From positions 3,607,754 to 3,671,753 of the forward strand of contig NZ_CP073100.1 in NCBI RefSeq assembly GCF_018137965.1: a stretch of DNA of 64,000 nt. Reading direction: 5' to 3'. This document shows, one piece after another, positions 34,744 through 44,210 of the stretch. The stretch is from Luteolibacter ambystomatis. Its GTDB lineage: Bacteria > Verrucomicrobiota > Verrucomicrobiia > Verrucomicrobiales > Akkermansiaceae. Positions within the stretch are counted from its first letter, which is position 1. Each line of letters opens with the position of its first letter. The translations under genes and the position numbers were made by a program. Under the pieces are notes generated by a model. That model was not told where the DNA came from, did not search any database, and saw nothing but the letters and a program-made list of their open reading frames with translations.

Positions 34744-36384
34744 TCAAGACTTCGCCGGAGGCGGGAATGGCTGGTCGGAGATCACCCAGTCCTCGTTCTT
34801 GTCCGTGAAGGTCTTCAGCGCCCACTCGTGTGGAATCAGCGCGACCAGCGAGCCGTGGACGTCCCGGGCCAGCGTGACGCCCATCGAGAGCGAAGGCAGC
34901 TCCTCGCCGGTCTTTTCCGGGTCCTTCGGCTTCATCCAGCGGGCAAAGCTCCAGGTGCCATTCTCCAAGCGGGTTTCCGCGCCGTATTCGTTTTCGAGAC
35001 GGTGCTGGAGCACTTCGAATTGGAGCGGGCCGACCGCACCGAGCAGCGGCACGGCGATGCCGATGGCATCCAGCAGGTTGAATTCCGTGACCACACCTTC
35101 CTTGAGCATCTGCTCCAGACCGGCCTGAAATCGCTTGTACTTCGCCGTGCTGCGGTTGTGCAGGAAGGCGAAGCACTCCGGAGCGAAGCGCGGGATCTCA
35201 TCGAAGCTCACCTTCGGATCGCTGGAAAGCGTGTCGCCGATCAGGAAGTCATGGTTGCCCACCAGACCCGCCACGTCTCCCGCGTAGGCATCGTCCACGG
35301 TTTCGCGCTCCTGAGCGAAGAGGCGCTGCGAGTTGGAAAGGCGTACGCGCTCGCCGGTGCGGGTGTGGACCACCGTCATGTCGCGCTCGAACTTGCCGGA
35401 CACGATCCGGATGAACGAAACACGGTCGCGGTGCTTCGGATTCATGTTCGCCTGGATCTTGAAGACAAAGGCGGAGAACTCGGGCGAGGTGGGCTCGATC
35501 ACCTTGCCGCTGCCGCTTTCGCGCGAAGCCGGTGGTGGAGCGAGTTCGAGGAAACGGTCGAGCAGGAGCTGGACACCGAAGTTGTTCGCAGCCGAGCCGA
35601 AGAACACCGGCGTGAGTTCGCCGGCCTCCACGGCGGCGATGTCGAACTCCGCACCCGCGCCCTCCAGAAGCTCCAGTTCATCGCAGACCTGGCGGTAGGT
35701 GCTCTCGTCCAGCGTCTGGGTCACCAGCGGATCGTGGATGTCCTTCACGGACTCCGCGGCGCGGTAGGCCCCGCCCGGGGTCTTTTCGAAAAGGTGGACC
35801 TGGCCGTGCTCGCGGTCGAAGACGCCCTTGAAACGCGGGCCATCGCCCAGCGGCCAGTTCAGCGGGAAGGCAGCGATGCCGAGCACGGACTCCAGTTCAT
35901 CGAGCAGCTCAAGCGGTGGACGCGCCGGGCGGTCGAGCTTGTTCATGAAGGTGAAGATCGGCACACCACGGCGGCGGCAAACTTCGAAGAGCTTCCGCGT
36001 CTGGCTCTCGATGCCCTTGCCCGCATCCACCACCATCACGGCGGCGTCCACGGCGGTGAGCACGCGGTAGGTATCCTCCGAGAAGTCCTTGTGGCCCGGG
36101 GTGTCCAGGATGTTCACCATGCAGCCCTTGTATTCGAACTGGAGCACGGTCGAGCTGATCGAGATGCCGCGCTGCTTTTCCAGCTCCATCCAGTCGGAAG
36201 TGGTGGCGCGCTGGTTCTTGCGGGCGGTGACGCTGCCCGCCTGGTTGAGGGCACCGCCGTAGAGCAGGAATTTTTCCGTCAGCGTGGTCTTGCCAGCGTC
36301 CGGGTGCGAGATGATCGCGAACGAACGGCGGCGGGCGACCTCGCGTTTCAGCTCGGCGGCGGTGGGGGCATCGGAAGCGGACAT
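34744..36384 (-). CDS. prfC: peptide chain release factor 3
   Basis: This 546-residue translational GTPase recycles RF1/RF2 from the ribosome after peptide release. The G1 motif HPDAGKTT is at residues 27-34, followed by the switch region KQRGISISSTVLQF, G3 DTPGHKDFSEDTYR and G4 NKLDR. Domains II and III continue to the C-terminus (GAVGPLQFEVLQHRLENEYG). The ATG at 36384 is preferred because AxxLKREVARRRSFAIISHP then follows as in RF3; a longer in-frame start at 36543 adds a low-complexity stretch. A plain 255-bp gap separates it from the divergent outer-membrane gene. Confidence 0.95.
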   Translation of the reverse strand: MSASDAPTAAELKREVARRRSFAIISHPDAGKTTLTEKFLLYGGALNQAGSVTARKNQRATTSDWMELEKQRGISISSTVLQFEYKGCMVNILDTPGHKDFSEDTYRVLTAVDAAVMVVDAGKGIESQTRKLFEVCRRRGVPIFTFMNKLDRPARPPLELLDELESVLGIAAFPLNWPLGDGPRFKGVFDREHGQVHLFEKTPGGAYRAAESVKDIHDPLVTQTLDESTYRQVCDELELLEGAGAEFDIAAVEAGELTPVFFGSAANNFGVQLLLDRFLELAPPPASRESGSGKVIEPTSPEFSAFVFKIQANMNPKHRDRVSFIRIVSGKFERDMTVVHTRTGERVRLSNSQRLFAQERETVDDAYAGDVAGLVGNHDFLIGDTLSSDPKVSFDEIPRFAPECFAFLHNRSTAKYKRFQAGLEQMLKEGVVTEFNLLDAIGIAVPLLGAVGPLQFEVLQHRLENEYGAETRLENGTWSFARWMKPKDPEKTGEELPSLSMGVTLARDVHGSLVALIPHEWALKTFTDKNEDWVISDQPFPPPAKS

Positions 36385-36639
36385 GGGACGGAAAGCGCGG
36401 GCGGCGTGGGCCGGAAGTAGAGAGGGAACGGGGCGGAGTCGAGGTTTTAGGCCGGCCCACCGTGACCATGGGGGCTGGTTGGCAGGATTCCGGGGAAAAA
36501 CCGGGCTCGGGAGGCGGAGTCCGAGGGACCCGCATTGATTCATTTTTTACGGGTTTCGGTTCCTCTTTAGCAACACGCCCGCCCCCGGGCTGCAAGGCTC
36601 GTGTCGTGCCGTCCGGCACTCCATCGAACCTAACAATCC

Positions 36640-37440
36640 ATGCACACCAGTCATTCATTCCTCGGATCTCTCCTCACGGCCTCGGCACTCGCGTGTGTCC
36701 CGGTCATGGCGGGCACGATTTCCAGCCCGGCGACGGAACCGGAGCCTTTTCTCGAAGGCAACCTCCACATCGGCTACAGTTCGGACTACCTCTTCCGCGG
36801 TGTTGACTCGGGCGCGGGTCTCGCGGAAGCCGGGCTCGATGTGTCCAAGAAGCTCGGCTCGGGCTTCACGCTCAGCGGCGGCCTCTGGTACGGTTCCATC
36901 GAGAACAGCGCCTTCGGTGACTTCCCGGGCGTGGGCATCCCCGACCACTACAGCGAACTTGATGTCTATGGACAGGTGTCGAAGGACTTCGGCTTTCTGA
37001 CGGCTTCCGTCGGCTATATCTGGTACCACTATGCGGATGCCTCCGTCGAGGTGCCGGGCGGCTCTTTCAAATTCATCAATGACTCCCAGGAAATCTCGTT
37101 CGGCATCAGCCGTGAGCTTTTCTACGGAATCAATGCCGGGCTCACCTACTATTGGGACATCGAGACCGACAACGGCGGCTACACCGAACTCTCCCTGAAC
37201 AAGACCTTCGAACTCCAGAAGTGCCTGACCCTCGATGCGGGTGCGAAGGCCGGCTATCTGATGGAAGAAAGCGGCTTCTCCCACGTCACCCCGATGCTGG
37301 CGTTGAACTACAAGCCGACCTCCACCGTCACGATCAGCCCCTACATCGCCTACGCGTTCGCATTGGACAAGCTGGATACCATCGCCCCGAATTCCCACGA
37401 CCATTTCTTCGGCGGGATCAAAATGGCGGTGAGCTTCTGA
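36640..37440 (+). CDS. outer-membrane beta-barrel protein (Gcw_chp-like)
   Basis: This 266-residue protein has a signal peptide (about 1-24, ending VMAG). The mature part alternates hydrophobic residues and ends in a Phe (KMAVSF), as outer-membrane barrels do. GNLHIGYSSDYLFRGVDSG near the N-terminus resembles the Gcw_chp family of outer-membrane proteins. Twelve or so strands can be drawn. Substrate and role are unknown. A strong terminator follows at 37483. Confidence 0.75.
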   Translation: MHTSHSFLGSLLTASALACVPVMAGTISSPATEPEPFLEGNLHIGYSSDYLFRGVDSGAGLAEAGLDVSKKLGSGFTLSGGLWYGSIENSAFGDFPGVGIPDHYSELDVYGQVSKDFGFLTASVGYIWYHYADASVEVPGGSFKFINDSQEISFGISRELFYGINAGLTYYWDIETDNGGYTELSLNKTFELQKCLTLDAGAKAGYLMEESGFSHVTPMLALNYKPTSTVTISPYIAYAFALDKLDTIAPNSHDHFFGGIKMAVSF

Positions 37441-37482
37441 TGATTCACCGCTGGTAGAAATTCTGCTTCGGACCATATGTCG

Positions 37483-37520
37483 TCCGGCGAGGGTTCATGG
37501 TTGCCCCTCGCCGGATGCTT
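37483..37520 (+). terminator. intrinsic terminator after the barrel protein gene
   Basis: There is a perfect 11-bp inverted repeat TCCGGCGAGGG / CCCTCGCCGGA (37483-37493 and 37505-37515) with an 11-nt loop. It is followed by TGCTTTTTGC on the plus strand, 43 bp after the stop. Confidence 0.82.
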
Positions 37521-37628
37521 TTTGCAGCATGCATGCGAGCCTCGGCAACACACCGCGAAGAGCATGACGGAACGCCCGCCGGCGCTGGCCGGGAAAAGGA
37601 AGAACGCTGTGGAACCTGATGCGTCCCC

Positions 37629-38813
37629 TCAGTTTGCTTTGGCGGCAATCGCATTTTCCGCCACCCGCACCTTCATGCCATCCACAAGAGAATCGAAAGG
37701 ACTCGCGATGATGCGGTCGGTGGCGGTGATACCGCTGAGCACTTCGACCCGCTCGCCGAAGTCACGGCCGATCTCGATCTTCTTGAGATGAACAATGCCT
37801 TCCCCATCAACCGCGGCGAGCTGGAGTCCCTCTCCCCGGAAGATGAGGGTGTTTGATGGCACCGTGATCAGCGGCGTCTTTGACACGCTGGCAAAGCGGA
37901 CCTGCGCGTAACTGCCGGTGCGGATCAGCCCCTTCGGATTCTCGACCTGGAGCTCCGTAAGCAGCGTGCGCGAGGTGGTGGAAATCGATTCGGAAGTGGT
38001 GGTGACCTTGGCCGGAAATTTTTCTCCTGGCAGCTCCGGAATCAGCAGCTCCGCCTCCTGACCCACGGTGATGCCCATCGCCTGGGTCTGCGGCACGCGG
38101 ACGTAGATGCGGAGCTTCTCGGTCTGGGCGAGATGGAAAAGCTCGCGACCACTGCCCGCATTGATGAGATCACCGATGTCCACGTTTCGGACGGTGATGA
38201 TGCCATCGAACGGTGCGACGACTTTCTGGAAGCCCTGGAGTTCCTCGAGGCGATGCACGTTGGCCCGCTCCGCTTCCAGAGCGGCCTTCGCCACATCCAC
38301 CGCAGCGGTCTTTTCGTCCGCTTCCTGTTTTGGCACGGCGTTGACCTTGAGAAGACCCTGCCAGCGCAGGTCGGTGGTCTGGGCGAGCTTGAGATTCACC
38401 TCGGCCACGCCGAGTTCCGCGCGGGCTTGGTCGAGCGCGCGGTCGGTCTCGGGCGTCTCGATTTCCGCCAGCACGTCACCGGCTTTCACGCGAGCACCGA
38501 TGTCCACTTTCCAGCGCTTCAGGTAACCGTTCACGCGCGCGTAGATGGAAGCCTGCAGCATCGGCGTCACCTCGGAAGGCAGGATCAGGCCGTCCTCCTT
38601 CTTCCCCGGCTGCGGTGAAATGAGAGCCACGGTCGTCTCGGCGAGCTCCGCCGTATCCTGGCGCGTTTCTTCCCGCTGACGCAGGCGCGGCAGGATGCCA
38701 GCCACCGCCCCCACCACGATGAGCGCGAGCAGCACGAGGGAAATCAGGCCGAGCCTTACCGGACGACGGGGCGCTGGCGGTTCATCGGCGTGATCGGTTT
38801 CCGGAGCATTCAT
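37629..38813 (-). CDS. RND efflux periplasmic adaptor (MFP/HlyD type)
   Basis: This 394-residue adaptor has an N-terminal membrane anchor (LGLISLVLLALIVVGAVAGIL, about 20-40) and a lipoyl/barrel-sandwich region (INARVNGYLKRWKVDIGARV-like). A coiled-coil hairpin is rich in Ala/Glu/Lys (about 120-200), then a beta-barrel domain (GQEAELLIPELPGEKFPAKV). It links the inner-membrane RND permease to an outer-membrane channel. It follows the permease gene by 22 bp on the same strand, reversing the more usual adaptor-permease order. No TolC-like gene is in the window. Confidence 0.9.
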   Translation of the reverse strand: MNAPETDHADEPPAPRRPVRLGLISLVLLALIVVGAVAGILPRLRQREETRQDTAELAETTVALISPQPGKKEDGLILPSEVTPMLQASIYARVNGYLKRWKVDIGARVKAGDVLAEIETPETDRALDQARAELGVAEVNLKLAQTTDLRWQGLLKVNAVPKQEADEKTAAVDVAKAALEAERANVHRLEELQGFQKVVAPFDGIITVRNVDIGDLINAGSGRELFHLAQTEKLRIYVRVPQTQAMGITVGQEAELLIPELPGEKFPAKVTTTSESISTTSRTLLTELQVENPKGLIRTGSYAQVRFASVSKTPLITVPSNTLIFRGEGLQLAAVDGEGIVHLKKIEIGRDFGERVEVLSGITATDRIIASPFDSLVDGMKVRVAENAIAAKAN

Positions 38814-38835
38814 GACAGGCAGGAAAGGAAGGGGT

Positions 38836-41800
38836 TCAGGCGGGAAGATGGGTGGATTCCGTTTCCGGAGATTCCATGGGAGCAGCGGCAGCTTTCTTGC
38901 GATGAAGCAGACTGAAGACCGCAGGAACGAAGAACAGCGTGGCGAAAGTGGCGACGATCAGTCCGCCGATCACCGCACGCCCGAGCGGCGCGTTCTGCTC
39001 ACCGCCGTCCCCGAGGCCGAGGGCCATCGGCACCATGCCAATGATCATTGCGGCGGCGGTCATGAGCACGGGACGAAGACGTCCGGCACCGGCCTCCCAA
39101 GCGGCCCGCACGGGATCACCGCCCTCCTGGTGCTTCTGCCGTGCGAAGGTCACCACCAGCACCGAGTTCGCCGTGGCCACACCGAGACACATGATGGCTC
39201 CCATCATCGCTGGCACGCTGAGAGTGGTCGTCGTGAGGTGCAGGCCCCACACTACTCCGGCAAGCGCGCCGAATAGAGCCGTGAGAATGATGAAGGGGTC
39301 CAGCCAGCTCTGGAAGTTCACCACCAGCAGGAAGTAGATCAGGATGATCGCCATCACCAGACCCACGCCGAGCCCGATGAAGCTGGCGCGCATCGTCTGG
39401 GCCTGGCCGCGCAATACGATCGAGCTGCCTGCGGGCAAGGTCTTCTCCGCCTCCTTGATGAGCGGGTTCAAATCATCGAGCACTCCGGCGAGATCACGAC
39501 CGCTCACCCCACCGAAGATGTCCACCACCGGCTTCACATCATAGTGCGAATAGATCGGCGAACTGACGGTGCGCTTGTAGGTGGCGAGATTCGTCAGGAG
39601 CTGCCCGGTTTCATTGGTGGCCGTGCGCGCGGTGATGGGCATCGACTGGAGATCGGCGATGGAATCCATGCGGTACTCCGGAGCGCGGACGTTCACCACA
39701 TACTGCACTCCGATCCTGCGATCCAACCAGTAGCCCGGCTGCACCTGCGAACTGCCGCTGAGGCCGAGCAGGATCGATCCCGCCACATCGCGCTCGGAAA
39801 GATTCATCTGCGAGGCCTTGGTGCGGTCCACTTCGAATTCGAGGCGCTGGAGGTTGCCCGGCTGCTGCACACGCACGTCCACCGCACCGGGAATGTGGCG
39901 GATCTTTTCCGCCAGTGCGGCGGCGGCGCGTTGGTTGCCTTCGACGTTGCGGCCGACGATCTGCACATCGAACGGCGCGGGCAGCCCGAAGTTGATCGTC
40001 TGCGTGACGATGTCGGACGGCAGGAAGTAGAACAGCACTCCGGGGAACTGTTTGTTCAGGTCAATGCGGAGCTGGCGGATGTATTCCGCGGTCGGGCGAT
40101 GCCCTTCCTTGAGCGCCACCATGATGTCCGCATCCGCCGGACCGGTGGCACCGCTGTCGCTGTAGCTGAGGTTGATGCCCGAGTTCGGCAGGCCGATGTT
40201 ATCGAGGATGCCTTTCAACTCCGAGGCGGGGATCTGCTTGCGGATCGCCTGCTCCACCTGATCGACAAGCTGTGCGGTTTCCTCAATGCGGGTGCCGGTC
40301 TTCGCTCGCACGTGCAGGCGGAAGGAACCGCTGTCCACCGTGGGGAAGAAGTCACGGCCCAGCATCGGCACCAACCCCATCGAGCCGACGCAGAACGCGA
40401 GGAACACCACGATGAAGGCCACACGATGCCTCAGCAGCACCGCCAGCACATCGCGATAGAATTCCAGGAAGCGATGGAAGCCCGCCTCGAAACCCTTCTG
40501 GATCGCGACGAACGGACGCGCCCACCACGCGGGCTTGTGCTCACCGTGGTTGCCGAGGTTCTGCCAGTGCTTGTTGCTGCGCTCGAACCACATCACCAAT
40601 GTGGGCACCAGCGTGCGGGACAGCACGTAGGAGGCGAGCACCGCGAACACCACCGCCATCGCCAGCGGAGCGAACAAGTAGCCAGCCACACCGCCGAGGA
40701 AGAACATCGGCACAAACACGATGCAGATGCAGAGCGTGGAAACCATCGCAGGCAGCGCGATCTCCGCCGCGCCCTTGATGATGCCATCCTCCAGTTTCTC
40801 TCCCGCCTGCAAATGCCGCTCGATGTTCTCGATCGTCACCGTGGCATCATCCACCAGAATCCCCACCGCCAGCGCCAGACCGCCGAGCGTCATCAGGTTG
40901 ATCGTCTGCCCCAGCGCACTCAATGCCGCCAGCGATGCAAGCACCGCCAGCGGGATGGAAATCGCGATGATGATGGTGCTGCGCCATGAGCCGAGGAACA
41001 ACAGGATCATGATGGCGGTCAGCGCGGCGGCGATCACGCCCTCATGCACCACGCCGGTCACCGCGGATTTCACGAACAGCGATTGGTCGGAGAACTCGGT
41101 GACCTTGAGATCCTGTGTCGTCAGCGTGCCAAGGGTTTTCTTCATCGCCTCCTTCACGCCCGCCGCCACATCCAGCGTGGAGGCATTCCCGTTTTTCAAG
41201 ACGCTGATCAGCGTGCTGCGCAGGCCGTCCTGCCGGACGATGTTCTTCTGCGGGTCCGCGCCATCGCGTACCTGCGCCACGTCCCGGATCCGGATCACCG
41301 CACCATCCACCGTCTTGATGGGGAGCTCGTTGAGATACTCGATGAGCTGCGGGCTGGTGTTGACGTCGATCGGGTATTCCTTCGATCCGATCTTCGCCGT
41401 GCCGCTGGGATAGACGATGTTCTGGTTGGAAAGCGCCGCGACCACGTCCTGGGACGAAAGGTTCTTCGACTCCAGCGCCTGCATATTCAGGTCCACCGAG
41501 ACGAGGCGTGACTTGCCGCCATACGGCAGTGGCACGCCCGCGCCCTGCACGCTGATCAGGCCCACACGGATCTGGTTGGTGGAGACGTCCTGGATCTGCT
41601 GCTCGTTGAGTTTGCTGCTGCTGACCCCATATTGGAGGATCGGCACCGTGGAGGCGTTGTACTGGATCACCAGCGGCGGCGTGGTTCCCGGCGGCAGCTG
41701 GCGCAGGATCGTCTGCGAAATCGCCGTCACCTGCGCCACGCCCGCATCCGGAGAAGTCCCCGGCTGGAAGAAAATCTTCACCACCCCCACCCCGTCGTAG

Positions 41801-42054
41801 GAGTTCGATTCGATGTGCTCGATGTTGTTGACCGTGGTGGTCAGCGCGCGCTCATGGCCATAGACCATGCGCTGCTCCAGTTCCTTCGCGCTGAGGCCGG
41901 TGTAGGACCAGATCACGCTCACCACCGGAATATTGATCGCCGGGAAAATGTCCGTCGGCGTGCGGATCAGCAGGAAGGGCGTGATCAGCAGCAGGAGCAA
42001 AGCCCCGACCACGAAGGTCAGCGGACGGCGGAGAGCCAGAAGGACGATCCACAT
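38836..42054 (-). CDS. RND multidrug/solvent efflux permease
   Basis: This 1072-residue protein has the RND layout: 12 membrane helices in two halves and two large periplasmic loops. The start MWIVLLALRRPLTFVVGALL fits. TM4 carries the proton-relay acids in GGLALAVGILVDDATVTIEN. The N-terminal DIFPAINIPVVSV is the typical first loop, and the second half repeats it with FFPTVDSGSFRLHVRA. The substrate is not predictable, though the family pattern is that of hydrophobe/amphiphile exporters. It heads the permease-adaptor operon. No TetR or two-component regulator lies upstream; the AT-rich island begins ~100 bp before the start codon. Confidence 0.92.
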   Translation of the reverse strand: MWIVLLALRRPLTFVVGALLLLLITPFLLIRTPTDIFPAINIPVVSVIWSYTGLSAKELEQRMVYGHERALTTTVNNIEHIESNSYDGVGVVKIFFQPGTSPDAGVAQVTAISQTILRQLPPGTTPPLVIQYNASTVPILQYGVSSSKLNEQQIQDVSTNQIRVGLISVQGAGVPLPYGGKSRLVSVDLNMQALESKNLSSQDVVAALSNQNIVYPSGTAKIGSKEYPIDVNTSPQLIEYLNELPIKTVDGAVIRIRDVAQVRDGADPQKNIVRQDGLRSTLISVLKNGNASTLDVAAGVKEAMKKTLGTLTTQDLKVTEFSDQSLFVKSAVTGVVHEGVIAAALTAIMILLFLGSWRSTIIIAISIPLAVLASLAALSALGQTINLMTLGGLALAVGILVDDATVTIENIERHLQAGEKLEDGIIKGAAEIALPAMVSTLCICIVFVPMFFLGGVAGYLFAPLAMAVVFAVLASYVLSRTLVPTLVMWFERSNKHWQNLGNHGEHKPAWWARPFVAIQKGFEAGFHRFLEFYRDVLAVLLRHRVAFIVVFLAFCVGSMGLVPMLGRDFFPTVDSGSFRLHVRAKTGTRIEETAQLVDQVEQAIRKQIPASELKGILDNIGLPNSGINLSYSDSGATGPADADIMVALKEGHRPTAEYIRQLRIDLNKQFPGVLFYFLPSDIVTQTINFGLPAPFDVQIVGRNVEGNQRAAAALAEKIRHIPGAVDVRVQQPGNLQRLEFEVDRTKASQMNLSERDVAGSILLGLSGSSQVQPGYWLDRRIGVQYVVNVRAPEYRMDSIADLQSMPITARTATNETGQLLTNLATYKRTVSSPIYSHYDVKPVVDIFGGVSGRDLAGVLDDLNPLIKEAEKTLPAGSSIVLRGQAQTMRASFIGLGVGLVMAIILIYFLLVVNFQSWLDPFIILTALFGALAGVVWGLHLTTTTLSVPAMMGAIMCLGVATANSVLVVTFARQKHQEGGDPVRAAWEAGAGRLRPVLMTAAAMIIGMVPMALGLGDGGEQNAPLGRAVIGGLIVATFATLFFVPAVFSLLHRKKAAAAPMESPETESTHLPA

Positions 42055-42487
42055 AAGCGGTGAGAATCACAACGTCGCCTGCCACCGGAGCCGGTTGCAG
42101 CCAACGAAGGACCGATACGCCCGGCCCAGTGGACGGCAAAGGAACATTTCGTCGCAAATTGTCGCAGAATTACGGGAGGACTCCAATATCGGCATTTTTA
42201 GCGGTCGATATTTAAAAAATATGCATCGGTCTAACAAATGCTGTCTCGCAGACGGTCCCCCATCCACCAATAGGTCTGCATGCAAATTCTCAATAAAGCA
42301 AATCACCGGTTAAGGCCTTTTGAAGAAGCTATCAATGCTATGAACGAAATCAGATTTTCAGCATCCGAAAGCGGCCCTCTTGATCATCCTTCAACCCAAA
42401 TTAAAGCTATTGCAATTTTCGAACATAAACAGGAAGCAGTATACAGAAGCTTAGAAAATCATCTCACTCAGTTTAGGAAAAATGTAT
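42055..42487. other. AT-rich intergenic stretch upstream of the RND operon
   Basis: From about 42160 base composition drops sharply to AT-rich. Visible structures are an ATATTT-AAA-AAATAT palindrome (42208-42222) and a short inverted pair GCAGAC / GTCTGC around 42246-42280. The RND promoter must lie in the first 100-150 bp, but no clear -10/-35 was recognised. One weak plus-strand frame starts at 42280. Confidence 0.5.
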
Positions 42488-42531
42488 TCATACAAATGAG
42501 GATTTTAATTTTCCAACTTTCTCAGCGTTGA
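42280..42531 (+). CDS. doubtful small open frame in the AT-rich island
   Basis: This 83-codon frame starts with ATG and overlaps the 3' end of the convergent alarmone synthetase gene by 44 bp. The upstream AATAGGTCTGC gives at best a weak ribosome-binding site. The product (FEEAINAMNEIRF, HKQEAVYRSLENHLTQFRK) would be soluble and helical. I recognise no family. It may be chance in AT-rich DNA or the remnant of an island gene. Confidence 0.25.
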   Translation: MQILNKANHRLRPFEEAINAMNEIRFSASESGPLDHPSTQIKAIAIFEHKQEAVYRSLENHLTQFRKNVFIQMRILIFQLSQR

Positions 42532-43546
42532 CCAATGCCGCGTAAATATTGAAATCCTCTTGATTCTCGGCAAATAAAAACCAATCTCTCCTCCAAACCA
42601 GCCTTACATATTTATCATGATCGTGCAGAATCATCCAGTCGCGAACCAACCCCAAAACAGTGGTAGAATATTTTTGTTTTTTTGATGTCTTGCCATATCG
42701 CGGGTGGATGATAGCTTCAAGCTGGCCGATTGTCAAAATTCCAAAATCCGCCAACTCACGTATAGATTTGGAATACTCGGCATTTATTTTTATTGCCGCA
42801 GGGATTACTTTAAATTCGTTATCCTCACACCATTTTTCGACAAACCTGGATAATGTTATTCCATTTAGTTCCATCAACGAACGATTTTCCGAGGAAAAAT
42901 CGATTTCCGTTTTGTACCGATCAATTTGATCTATAAGTGCACTGAAACCTCGATCCGCTATCTCCAAAAGCCCAGCATAAAGGAATAGGGAACGGCGGAT
43001 TTCCCTTGGCAAAGGAACATTCAGTTTATAGTCACGATCATGAGAGACTAGAGCCCATACATGTTGGAGAGATGTCCGCAGTTGTATCTCGAACACTATG
43101 TCATTGTATTTTTTAAGTAAATCCGTCCGCTTTTCATCTAATCGACAAACAAAGTGATCCGATCTATATCCGATTTGATCCACCTCAAGGGAGTTATCCT
43201 TGTCTCGACTATGATTAGGATCAACCTTGAAATGCTCATTTATTATTCCGGAAATCAACTCGATCTGCGATTCGATATCTACCACTATCCTCACCCCAAC
43301 GATATCCATCATCTCAGATCTCGGGTCGAGATACCCCTTTCGGATAATTTTTTCCTTAATGTGCGACTTTTGTTTTGTTCGGCTCGTCACTTGTGCACCT
43401 TCGATTTTAGCTAAGGTCAAAATCTGTCGCACTCGACTCTCAATCATTGCGGTAAACTCTTCCAGCAGAGGATACTCTTCGTCTATCCATTTCTGGATAT
43501 CTTCTTCGGAAAGCGGGCAACATTTAGTTTGCTTGGGCGTTTTCAT
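42488..43546 (-). CDS. RelA/SpoT-type (p)ppGpp synthetase, no hydrolase domain (candidate ToxSAS)
   Basis: This 352-residue protein has a RelA/SpoT synthetase domain at residues ~25-180. Seen directly: KSHIKEKIIRKG (60-71), DIVGVRIVVD with D81, IGYRSDH with Y127, and VFEIQLRTSLQHVWALVSHD with E153. These match the synthetase's Mg/ATP-binding Asp, the base-stacking Tyr and the catalytic Glu. No HD hydrolase domain is present, and residues 180-352 match nothing I recognise. Lone synthetases make pppGpp, ppGpp or toxic pppApp or pyrophosphorylate tRNA in the toxSAS group. The gene is AT-rich, unlike its neighbours, and lies 6 bp downstream of a DUF397-like gene, the usual toxin position in a TA pair. 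Confidence 0.85.
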   Translation of the reverse strand: MKTPKQTKCCPLSEEDIQKWIDEEYPLLEEFTAMIESRVRQILTLAKIEGAQVTSRTKQKSHIKEKIIRKGYLDPRSEMMDIVGVRIVVDIESQIELISGIINEHFKVDPNHSRDKDNSLEVDQIGYRSDHFVCRLDEKRTDLLKKYNDIVFEIQLRTSLQHVWALVSHDRDYKLNVPLPREIRRSLFLYAGLLEIADRGFSALIDQIDRYKTEIDFSSENRSLMELNGITLSRFVEKWCEDNEFKVIPAAIKINAEYSKSIRELADFGILTIGQLEAIIHPRYGKTSKKQKYSTTVLGLVRDWMILHDHDKYVRLVWRRDWFLFAENQEDFNIYAALVNAEKVGKLKSSFV

Positions 43547-43552
43547 CTAATT

Positions 43553-43783
43553 CTAAGACCCCGAAAAATTTCTAAGCGAAGCGATTTCAAATTCGCCCAG
43601 TTTGACTCCTGCGATAAAAGCCTCCCATTCGTCCTCCGTAAAAGAGACAGTCTTCCCAGGAATCTTGGTATTACCGACTATTATTTTTTCCCCTTGCATC
43701 TTAACACCAACACAAAGGCGCCGTAAGGAATCTTTGCTGAATGAGCTTACTTTGAATTCAACATGTGTATTTGGTTGTGGCAT
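43553..43783 (-). CDS. DUF397-like small protein (candidate antitoxin)
   Basis: This 76-residue protein follows the DUF397 pattern: FKVSSFSKDS, then LCVGVKMQGEKIIVGNTKIP, then VSFTEDEWEAFIAGVKLGEF. DUF397 proteins are small, common in actinobacteria, and usually lie beside XRE-type regulators or TA-like genes. Their presence outside actinobacteria is unusual. Stop and next start are 6 bp apart, so it is cotranscribed with, and precedes, the alarmone synthetase. An antitoxin or regulator role is inferred from order and size. No Shine-Dalgarno is clear; an AT-rich TATATTTTT about 30 bp upstream could be a -10. Confidence 0.72.
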   Translation of the reverse strand: MPQPNTHVEFKVSSFSKDSLRRLCVGVKMQGEKIIVGNTKIPGKTVSFTEDEWEAFIAGVKLGEFEIASLRNFSGS

Positions 43784-44053
43784 ATTAATGAGGAACTAAA
43801 AATATAATTGCGGTCACGAAGCAACCCGTCAAGAAATTCCCACCCGCAGAGAACAACCTTTCGGAACAGCTAGAAGCTTAACTCGAGTTTTATTACACTA
43901 TTTCTAGATTGGCTTTAAATTCTGCCAATTGGCGTGCCTCGTAAGGGATCGGTACACCGCTATGCTCCGGCGAGGTTCTCATCTCTTCCTTCGCAGGAAA
44001 ACAAAAACGTGCTCCACTTCTGAACCGCTTTCGAAAAGAAGGAAAATTTCCCA

Positions 44054-44096
44054 AGGTGAACGGGAGGGCTAGCCGGTACCGCACTCTGCCCCTGCC
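44054..44096 (-). pseudogene. decayed tRNA-Ser copy
   Basis: The sequence aligns with both ends of the intact tRNA-Ser gene but lacks the anticodon and variable arms. GGTGAACGGGAGGG matches the tRNA 3' acceptor/T-arm part GGCGGACAGGGAGGG. ACCGCACTCTGCCCCTGCC matches the 5' part ACCACTCTGACACCTGCCC. The preceding 95 bp match the intact copy's terminator region in degraded form. Confidence 0.65.
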
Positions 44097-44210
44097 AGTT
44101 ACCCTGCTACCACAGATTGAAAGGAAACCTGGAAACTCCTGCCGCAGTCAAACCCTCAATCGAGGCTCTCCGCTACGCTCCGGCAAGGAGGCTCGCCCTT
44201 CGCCTCGCTG

